From Clostridiales bacterium (GTDB lineage Bacteria; Bacillota; Clostridia; Christensenellales; Aristaeellaceae), in NCBI GenBank assembly GCA_004556985.1, contig SFFC01000089.1, forward strand, positions 1 through 8,830: DNA of 8,830 bases. The letters are read 5' to 3'. Positions 1 through 4,846 of this stretch are shown piece after piece. Position 1 is the first letter of the stretch. The number at the start of each line of letters is the position of its first letter. The notes below the pieces were generated by a model that saw only the letters and a program-made list of their open reading frames with translations, did no database searches and was not told the DNA's origin. The position numbers and the translations under genes are program-made.

Positions 1-2
1 TC

Positions 3-986
3 CACTATCTCTACACCGGCGGCGAGGAGATCATCGAGGCGATTTCGGCGATTCAGCCGCTGCTGTACGCGCGCTGCTACACGGCCTACGGCCTGGAGCC
101 GGGCTCGCTGCCGCCGCAGGCCGAGCGCGCTTTCCGCTGCGGCCGTGTGCTCGCGCGGCTTGAGGACGGGCAGGGGCGCTGGCGGACGTTCGATGCGACG
201 CAGGTGGCCCCGGATCTTCTCGCGGTCAGCGAGCATACCGAGGGGGAAAAGCCCACGGCGCTGGAGCATGTGCTGGAGAAGAGCCTGCCGCGGCTGTTCC
301 CGCTCAAGGTGGACTGTGCCGAGACGAATACCCCGCAGGATTATCTCGAATACACGCGTGAATACGCCGAGCTGGAGCGCGGCCGCGCGATTTACACGAT
401 CAAGCTCGACGTGCCGATCAACTTCATCCATCCCGATCTGCTCCTCTCTCCTGTCCGGGAGGGATTCAGGGAGACGGGCTTTGCGCAGGAGGAGGAGATG
501 GAGGCGCTGATCGCCGGGCTTGTGCGGATTCAGCAGGCGCGATGGGACAATTTCTTTACCAAGCGCCGCCCGACCCATACGATCTTCTCGCTCCCGGCGA
601 TGGAGCAATTTGCGCGCACGGGCCTGCAGTCCGACCATTTCTTTGCCATGCGCCCGTATACGCCCGAGGAACGCGCGGCGATTCTGCGTCACATCCGGAC
701 GCAATGCGCAAAGAACCCCGGCTTTAGGGTCTATTTCTTCAAGGAGGACTATCAACCGCCGCGCACGGAGATCACGCTCTACGAAGGGATCGGCACGCTG
801 ATGCGCAAGCCGGATACGAATTACAACCTGGCGGTCGACCATGCTGAGGCGCTGATCACGCAGCCGGAATTCTGCCGGAAATACAAGGAGTTTTTTACGC
901 GGGATCTGCTGGCCAATCAGGTGCGCTCCGGCAGCGAGACGCTCGTGCTGCTTGAATGGCTCGAGAAGATCGCGCTGGAGGGATGA
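3..986 (+). CDS. Unrecognised protein, C-terminal 327 residues (5' end outside window)
   Basis: The reading frame is open from the left edge (first full codon at 3) to a TGA at 984-986, so the true start lies upstream. Internal GTG codons, for example the one at 147, should not be taken as the start because coding continues through them. The product appears soluble: no membrane segment or signal peptide is visible, and charged residues alternate with helix-forming stretches (for example FAQEEEMEALIAGLVRIQQA). It is rich in aromatic and acidic residues, with an HFFAMRPYTPEERAAILRHI segment near the middle of the second half, and ends in a Leu-rich helix (TLVLLEWLEKIALEG). I do not recognise the family. 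The organisation would suit the sensor or effector half of a clostridial transcriptional regulator whose helix-turn-helix lies upstream, but this is a guess. Third positions are G/C-rich as in the neighbouring genes, so there is no sign of recent transfer. Confidence 0.85.
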   Translation, partial: HYLYTGGEEIIEAISAIQPLLYARCYTAYGLEPGSLPPQAERAFRCGRVLARLEDGQGRWRTFDATQVAPDLLAVSEHTEGEKPTALEHVLEKSLPRLFPLKVDCAETNTPQDYLEYTREYAELERGRAIYTIKLDVPINFIHPDLLLSPVREGFRETGFAQEEEMEALIAGLVRIQQARWDNFFTKRRPTHTIFSLPAMEQFARTGLQSDHFFAMRPYTPEERAAILRHIRTQCAKNPGFRVYFFKEDYQPPRTEITLYEGIGTLMRKPDTNYNLAVDHAEALITQPEFCRKYKEFFTRDLLANQVRSGSETLVLLEWLEKIALEG

Positions 987-1180
987 AAAAAAGAGGCTGT
1001 CAGGCTAAGGATCCAGACATTTAAGCAAAATCTAAGGATTTGCGCCCGAAGGTTTCCGAAGGGCGATCGGAAAGCCCTTTGGCGGGGCGTTGGGGCAGAG
1101 CCCCAAGCTCAGAAAGCGGATTATTCTTAGAGAATTTGCTTTTCAGAATGTTCAGGATGGGCTTGACAGCCCCTTTTTGA
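986..1180. repeat. Small segment with imperfect terminal inverted repeats (MITE-like or two-way terminator)
   Basis: The two ends are inverted copies of each other. The left end (A-tract then GAGGCTGTCAGGC, 986-1005) matches the reverse complement of the right end (A-tract then GGGGCTGTCAAGC) at about 16 of 20 positions. Looser similarity continues inward through AAGCAAA and CTAAG in both arms, to about 1035 and 1127. The interior has two more hairpins: TTTCCGA/TCGGAAA (1053-1059 with 1067-1073) and TTGGGGC/GCCCCAA with a 3-base loop (1090-1096 with 1100-1106). It encodes nothing. It lies between convergent genes; read on either strand, the outer stem is followed by a T-run, so it could stop transcription from both sides. 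A non-autonomous mobile repeat and a bidirectional terminator are both possible and not exclusive. No clear target-site duplication is visible. Confidence 0.55.
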
Positions 1181-1194
1181 TTTTCAATTGTGCA

Positions 1195-1214
1195 TGAAAG
1201 CCGGGCGCAGCCCG
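1195..1214 (-). terminator. Weak intrinsic terminator candidate after the XpaC-like gene
   Basis: On the minus strand, starting 1 base after the stop codon of the XpaC-like gene, a CGGGC/GCCCG stem with a TGC loop (1202-1214) is followed by GGCTTTCA. The stem is short and the T-run has only three bases, so termination here alone would be inefficient. The larger inverted-repeat segment beyond it (986-1180) is a better stop. Confidence 0.3.
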
Positions 1215-1215
1215 C

Positions 1216-2124
1216 TCAGTGCCCCGCCAGCGGGATGTTGCGGCCGTCCTGCTTTTTGGCAGATGCGCGCTGGGAGAGCACCTGCGCGAAGGGATCGTCC
1301 TCCTTCTCCTCGTCGAGCAGGCCGTCGGACCTGAGCATGTCGCGCAGCACGTCCATCTCGCTCTCCAGGTCGATAAAGCGGTATTCGTCCAGCGCTTCGA
1401 CCTGCTTGAGGAAGGCCTTGTCGATCACGCCGAGCGCCTCCGAGATGCGCGCGCGCACCTCGCGGGCCTTGGGCGTATTCGCCGTGTTTTCGAGCTTGGC
1501 GCGGGCGTCGAGCAGATGCAGCGTCGTGGGCAGATAGTAGCGCAGGAAGGTGCGCAGCTGGGAGAGCAGCTGCGGGCGCTGCTCGAGCACGGAGAGGATC
1601 TGCCGACAGCTGTTTTCAATCGAGTCGATCTGCGCGGAGAGCGCCGGATCGGGAATCCTGTCGTTGGCGCTGCGGATGCGCACAAGCGCGCTCTTGCCCT
1701 CGCGCACGACGTCGGCGACGGTCGCGTCCTCCTCGATGGTGGGCTGCTGCGCCTGCGCGGCGGTCTGCTGTGCGGCGCGCGCCTGCTGCGCGGAGGACTC
1801 GGTCTGCCTCCATTGACGGTCGATGTCGCTGTCGTCCGTGACGGTGCAGTCCGCGTCACTGTAACGCTGGCGGCTGCGCACGCTGCCAGCGCTCTGGGCT
1901 TTGCTCTGCCAGCGGCGGACATGGACGCCGCTTTCGTCGATATCGACGTTCCAGTTCATGCTGTCGCGCTCGCTCTCCGCTTCGTCCTTCGCCGCCTTTT
2001 CCAGCGCATGGAACAGAAGGTAGACGACGAACGGGCCGACCGGCCCGCCGACGCACAGCGAGAGCACATACCACGACCAGCGCGGGAGATAGTTGAGTTT
2101 TTTGAGCAGATTCTGAACTTTCAT
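1216..2124 (-). CDS. XpaC-like (5-bromo-4-chloroindolyl phosphate hydrolysis family) membrane-anchored protein
   Basis: The 302-residue product has a short basic N-terminus, one hydrophobic segment at about residues 17-40 (WSWYVLSLCVGGPVGPFVVYLLF), a charged region, a Gln/Ala-rich linker at about 105-130, and a long helical C-terminal domain. The YLPTTLHLLDARAKLEN stretch and the FIDLESEMDVLRDML end are typical of the XpaC family as I remember it. The family name comes from an old plate phenotype; the molecular role is unknown, and XpaC genes often sit beside telA (toxic-anion resistance), which is absent here. The start is set at the ATG at 2122-2124 because GGAGG (2133-2137) lies 8 bases upstream. 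A TTG start 13 codons earlier is open but has no ribosome binding site and falls only about 8 bases after the predicted transcription start. The family call rests on remembered motifs, so moderate confidence. Confidence 0.75.
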   Translation of the reverse strand: MKVQNLLKKLNYLPRWSWYVLSLCVGGPVGPFVVYLLFHALEKAAKDEAESERDSMNWNVDIDESGVHVRRWQSKAQSAGSVRSRQRYSDADCTVTDDSDIDRQWRQTESSAQQARAAQQTAAQAQQPTIEEDATVADVVREGKSALVRIRSANDRIPDPALSAQIDSIENSCRQILSVLEQRPQLLSQLRTFLRYYLPTTLHLLDARAKLENTANTPKAREVRARISEALGVIDKAFLKQVEALDEYRFIDLESEMDVLRDMLRSDGLLDEEKEDDPFAQVLSQRASAKKQDGRNIPLAGH

Positions 2125-2177
2125 CAAAAAAACCTCCGGGCCTGCGCCCTGCAGGAGAGTCAAGCGTGAACGTTTCT

Positions 2178-2206
2178 ATTATATCAAAAGGAGGCTCGGC
2201 TGTCAT
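2178..2206 (-). promoter_or_regulatory. Sigma-A type promoter for the XpaC-like gene
   Basis: On the minus strand, ATGACA (2201-2206, 5 of 6 to TTGACA) and a perfect TATAAT (2178-2183) are separated by exactly 17 bases. Transcription would begin near 2171, giving a leader of about 47 nt that contains the GGAGG site. The -35 box lies in the loop of the terminator hairpin of the upstream permease gene and the spacer covers its 3' arm. Confidence 0.75.
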
Positions 2207-2213
2207 CGCCTCC
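2186..2213 (-). terminator. Intrinsic terminator of the YtvI-like gene, overlapping the next promoter
   Basis: On the minus strand, 2 bases after the permease stop codon, GGAGGC (2208-2213) pairs with GCCTCC (2190-2195) across a 12-base loop and is followed at once by TTTT (2186-2189). The stem is short but all strong pairs except one. The T-run leads straight into the -10 box of the XpaC-like gene's promoter. Confidence 0.55.
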
Positions 2214-2215
2214 GT

Positions 2216-3454
2216 TCAATGTTCTCTCTTTTTTCTACGCAGGAGGCTGTGCAGACGGCCGTTTTCGGCCTGCCGGGGCTTCTCGGGCGTGTCGAGCGGG
2301 TCGTGCGTGCGCGTGGGCACGGGGCGCGCGATGGCGCGGCGGATGTCGCCGATCACATAGCGGACGTCCTCAAAGACGCCGTCGAGAATGCCCGTGCGCA
2401 GGAAGTTGACGCAGGTGATCCAGAGGATCGGCGCGACGATGAGGCCGGTCACGCCGTAGAGCTGCATGCCGGCATACATGGAGAAGAGCATCTGCAAGGA
2501 GGAGAAGCCCGTCGAGCCGCCCAGCACGCGCGGCTCAAAGATACGGCGCAGAACGTAGAGCACTGCGTAGAGCAGCAGAAGCTGCGCGCCCACGTTGAAA
2601 AATCCAAGCAAGAGGCAGGCCGCGCCCCAGGGGACGAGCACCGTGCCCGCGCCGAAGAAGGGGATAAAATCGAGGAAGGCGAGCAGGAGCGCGATGGGCA
2701 GGGGATAGGGCACGCCGATGATGAAGAAGGCCGCGAGGATGATGGCCATATCCACCAGCGCGAAGATCAGCTGCGAGCGGAAGAAGCCCAGCACGGCCGT
2801 GCGGAAGCTGTGGCCCATCAGGCGCAGGGAATGCTGACCCGTCGCGCCGAGATAGCCGTAGATGTTTTCGCGCAGGTTGGGAAAATCCGCCGTGATGATG
2901 CAGCTGGCCAGCACGAGCACGGTCAGGAAGATCACGAAGCCCGGCACCTCGAGCGCAATGTTGCTGGTGATGCCCACGGCGGAGCCAAGCGCACCGGAGA
3001 TCAGGGAACGCAGCCAGTCCCACGCCAGGGACAGCCAGTTCAGAATTTCCAGGCGCAGACTGTCGTATTCCTCGGGCAGCAGTTCCAGCAGTTCCTGCAC
3101 ATAGACGACGATGCGGTTGTAGAGGTTCTGCAGCTGCGCGACGATCGCCGGGACGGATTTCGTCAGGCCGATGACCTGCGTGATGACCTGCTCGGCAAAG
3201 GCGAAGCAGAGCAGAAAGAGCAGCGCGTAGAAAACCAGCACCAGAATGTAGGAGAAGAGCTTGCGCGTCAGGCGCAGATGCTTTTGCAGCACCTGGATCA
3301 CGGGATTGAACGCCCAGGCCATGATCAGCGCGAGCAGGAATGGCATCAGAATGCCCAGCAGGCGGCCGCCGAAGAGCGCGAAGCAGCCGACCGCCGCCGC
3401 GGCGGCGAGCAGCTCCACCAGGAGGCGGAGGTAGACGGTCCTGCGGTTTTCCAT
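2216..3454 (-). CDS. AI-2E family polytopic membrane protein, YtvI-like
   Basis: The 412-residue protein has the AI-2E/PerM family pattern: paired N-terminal membrane helices (about residues 7-50), a third near 65-85, a long amphipathic extracytoplasmic segment, then a hydrophobic C-terminal half. Family signatures are AFLDFIPFFGAGTVLVPWG, an EPRVLGGSTGFSSL stretch, and a GMQLYGVTGLIVAP stretch. These resemble the sporulation membrane protein YtvI more than the quorum-signal exporter TqsA, and family members move diverse or unknown substrates, so no substrate is assigned. A basic Pro-rich tail of about 35 residues (ending LLRRKKREH) is probably cytoplasmic. The ATG at 3452-3454 follows AGGAG (3464-3468) by 8 bases; the adjacent GTG at 3455-3457 is the only close alternative and adds one residue. 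The gene follows the LCP gene on the same strand after 59 bases without a convincing terminator, so co-transcription is likely. Confidence 0.88.
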   Translation of the reverse strand: MENRRTVYLRLLVELLAAAAAVGCFALFGGRLLGILMPFLLALIMAWAFNPVIQVLQKHLRLTRKLFSYILVLVFYALLFLLCFAFAEQVITQVIGLTKSVPAIVAQLQNLYNRIVVYVQELLELLPEEYDSLRLEILNWLSLAWDWLRSLISGALGSAVGITSNIALEVPGFVIFLTVLVLASCIITADFPNLRENIYGYLGATGQHSLRLMGHSFRTAVLGFFRSQLIFALVDMAIILAAFFIIGVPYPLPIALLLAFLDFIPFFGAGTVLVPWGAACLLLGFFNVGAQLLLLYAVLYVLRRIFEPRVLGGSTGFSSLQMLFSMYAGMQLYGVTGLIVAPILWITCVNFLRTGILDGVFEDVRYVIGDIRRAIARPVPTRTHDPLDTPEKPRQAENGRLHSLLRRKKREH

Positions 3455-3513
3455 CACGAAGACTCCTTTTCAGGTACGATGTGCTGCGCAAGGGGAGCAA
3501 GCCCCGCCGGCGC

Positions 3514-4398
3514 TCAGTTTTCAGGCTCGGGGGTCACGGCGGGCAGGCCCAGCGCCTCATGCAGCAGGGCCGTATTCGACTCAAAGTCGATGAGCACGCC
3601 GCTCTCGCCCTTCTTCGAGTTGCCGTAGCGCCAGTCGCCCAGCGGCATGCCGACGGAGGTCACCTTCGCCCCACGCAGCCAGAGGGCGCGCGCGAGCAGG
3701 CCGACCTGCTCGGCGCTGCTCAGGGAGGAGCGCCAGGCGTGCTTGAGGGAATTGTAGACGGAGCTGATCTGCGCGATGCTCATGTGCTTCACCGACTGCA
3801 CCATCGCACTCATGACCTTGCTCTGGCGCTGGCCGCGGATCATGTCGTTGTCCAGCTTGCGGCAGCGCGCGTAGCACAGCGCCTGACCGCCGTTGAGATG
3901 GCACAGGCCCTCGGCAAGCGGGGAATCGGGGTATTTGCCCAGGTTTCTGTCGATGTAGCTCGCTTCCTCTGCGGTCAGCTCGACATCGACACCGCCGACG
4001 GCGTCGACCAGCTCGATGACCGACGTGAAGTTGACGCGGAACCAGCCGTCGATATCAAGCGCGAAGTTTTCTTCAAGCGTCTTCACCAGCGTGTCCTCGT
4101 CGCTCGAGCGGACGATGGTGTTGATCTTGGTCTCCCGCCCGTCCTTGTCAAGGAACATGTCGCGCGCGAAGGTGACGGTAGAAATCCGGCTGCGGGTAAA
4201 GTCGATCTGCACGAGCATCATGACGTCGCTGCGGCCCACGTCGTCCAGGGAGCCGTAGTTGTCCATGCCCATAATGAGGTAGGTCTTTGTTCCCTTGGGA
4301 TGCAGGATCAGCAGCGCTGCCAGCAGCACGAGGACGACAATCAGCGCGATGCGCACGCGGCGATGCGCGGCCAGATAGGCGTGGAAGGATTTGAGCAT
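3514..4398 (-). CDS. LCP (LytR-CpsA-Psr) family protein, likely wall-polymer phosphotransferase
   Basis: The 294-residue product has a basic N-terminus, one membrane segment at about residues 17-32, and an LCP catalytic domain that would face outward. LCP enzymes transfer lipid-linked anionic glycopolymers (teichoic acid or capsule) onto peptidoglycan. Visible hallmarks in order are GMDN then VGRSD (55-58), VTFARDMF with Arg79-Asp80, KINTI (91-95), ELVDAVGGVDVEL (129-141), and NGGQALCYARCRKLDND followed by RGQRQ (169-192), which supply the conserved phosphate-binding Arg and Asp residues. At 294 residues it is a short, single-domain member with no extra C-terminal domain. The ATG at 4396-4398 is preceded by AAAGGAG (4406-4412) at 7 bases. 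It is the first gene of the minus-strand cluster, divergent from rnj, and probably shares a transcript with the YtvI-like gene. The actual glycopolymer cannot be inferred from the window. Confidence 0.9.
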   Translation of the reverse strand: MLKSFHAYLAAHRRVRIALIVVLVLLAALLILHPKGTKTYLIMGMDNYGSLDDVGRSDVMMLVQIDFTRSRISTVTFARDMFLDKDGRETKINTIVRSSDEDTLVKTLEENFALDIDGWFRVNFTSVIELVDAVGGVDVELTAEEASYIDRNLGKYPDSPLAEGLCHLNGGQALCYARCRKLDNDMIRGQRQSKVMSAMVQSVKHMSIAQISSVYNSLKHAWRSSLSSAEQVGLLARALWLRGAKVTSVGMPLGDWRYGNSKKGESGVLIDFESNTALLHEALGLPAVTPEPEN

Positions 4399-4479
4399 AA
4401 GCAGTCTCCTTTGTCAGGAAGAATATGGAAGGAAGGGAAGACAGAAGCTCCCCGAAAGCCGTATAAAAACCCACCGTTA

Positions 4480-4508
4480 AACATAGCATAATTAGGGAAA
4501 AAAATCAA
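4480..4508 (-). promoter_or_regulatory. Candidate promoter for the LCP gene (extended -10)
   Basis: On the minus strand, TTGATT (4503-4508) and TATGTT (4480-4485) are 17 bases apart, and the -10 box is preceded by TGC, the extended -10 motif. Boxes match consensus at 4 of 6 positions each. The start would be near 4473, giving a leader of about 75 nt. Position and spacing are good; the box sequences are only fair. Confidence 0.45.
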
Positions 4509-4521
4509 GCCAGAGAGCCGG

Positions 4522-4564
4522 CATCCGGGCAGAATTCAAAGAAATCTTTGTCTTTGGCCGGATG
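4522..4564. repeat. Inverted repeat between the divergent LCP and rnj promoters
   Basis: CATCCGG (4522-4528) is exactly complementary to CCGGATG (4558-4564). Nested inside is CAAAGA-AA-TCTTTG (4537-4550), and TCTTTG is then repeated directly at 4551-4556. The nested repeats lie in the 58 bases between the two -35 boxes, where a regulator acting on both promoters could bind. They could also be only an incidental hairpin; no known operator sequence is recognised. Confidence 0.4.
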
Positions 4565-4566
4565 GG

Positions 4567-4595
4567 TTGCAACAGCAGGGCTTTTTGTGTATAAT
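4567..4595 (+). promoter_or_regulatory. Sigma-A type promoter of the rnj-rlmI operon
   Basis: TTGCAA (4567-4572, 4 of 6 to consensus) and a perfect TATAAT (4590-4595) are separated by 17 bases. Transcription would start near 4602, so the rnj message would carry a leader of about 245 nt. It is the only good promoter seen upstream of rnj on this strand. Confidence 0.65.
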
Positions 4596-4604
4596 AAAAA
4601 CGAT

Positions 4605-4706
4605 ATGGATTTTTGCGCGGAGCTTCTCACGGCCCCGCTCAAGATAAAGCTGACGCGGGATGACCTCCGTGTCACAGACAATCCTGTACAGCCAAAAAGC
4701 GCTTGA
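4605..4706 (+). CDS. Possible 33-codon upstream ORF in the rnj leader
   Basis: An ATG at 4605-4607 opens a 33-codon frame (beginning MDFCAELLTAPLKIKLTRDD) that ends at TGA 4704-4706. The ATG falls about 3 bases after the predicted transcription start, so it has no room for a ribosome binding site and would need leaderless initiation, which is uncommon in Bacillota. The sequence has ordinary composition and no recognised family. Its stop codon overlaps the end of the left arm of the large leader stem (4691-4704), so ribosomes translating it would open that stem. It may equally be a chance frame. Confidence 0.2.
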   Translation: MDFCAELLTAPLKIKLTRDDLRVTDNPVQPKSA

Positions 4707-4815
4707 AAACGGGCGCTCTGTTTGTTGTGTCATGCTTCCGCGAAGCGCCGGCCCGGGAGACAAGGCCCGGGGGCCTGAAGCGCTTTGGCGGGCAGACAGC
4801 CGGCAGCATACCGGC
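4628..4815 (+). ncRNA. Structured 5' leader of rnj (possible cis-regulatory RNA)
   Basis: The leader can fold into several independent helices. First, CACGG/CCGTG (4628-4632 with 4667-4671) encloses CCCGC/GCGGG (4634-4638 with 4655-4659). Second, a 12-pair outer stem, GCCAAA-AA-GCGCTT (4691-4704, two bases bulged) with AAGCGCTTTGGC (4778-4789), encloses two hairpins: GGCGCT/AGCGCC (4712-4717 with 4744-4749) and CCCGGG/CCCGGG (4752-4757 with 4766-4771). This is a three-way junction layout. Third, GCCGG/CCGGC (4799-4803 with 4811-4815) ends 18 bases before the rnj Shine-Dalgarno. It matches no riboswitch or leader class that I recognise. High GC raises the chance of accidental pairing, but the bulged 12-pair outer stem is hard to dismiss. 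Confidence 0.4.
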
Positions 4816-4833
4816 CTTGATGGAAAAAGAAAG

Positions 4834-4839
4834 AAAGGA
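4834..4839 (+). promoter_or_regulatory. Ribosome binding site fixing the GTG start of rnj
   Basis: AAAGGA lies 7 bases before the GTG at 4847-4849. The in-frame ATG at 4820-4822 and the upstream TTG at 4703-4705 have no comparable site, so the GTG is preferred even though coding stays open upstream. Confidence 0.7.
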
Positions 4840-4846
4840 TATTCCT

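Noticed and set aside
2219..3628. 469-residue plus-strand open frame opposite the permease gene
   Set aside because: Its composition is extreme (Glu, Asp, Gln, His, Arg), as expected from the complement of a hydrophobic membrane-protein gene.
3340..4491. 383-residue plus-strand open frame opposite the LCP gene
   Set aside because: It is a shadow frame: the minus strand carries all the LCP motifs with a good ribosome binding site.
4703..4846. Upstream extension of rnj from the TTG at 4703 or the ATG at 4820
   Set aside because: Neither has a Shine-Dalgarno, and the interval is dominated by base-paired leader structure. The GTG at 4847 has AAAGGA at 7 bases.
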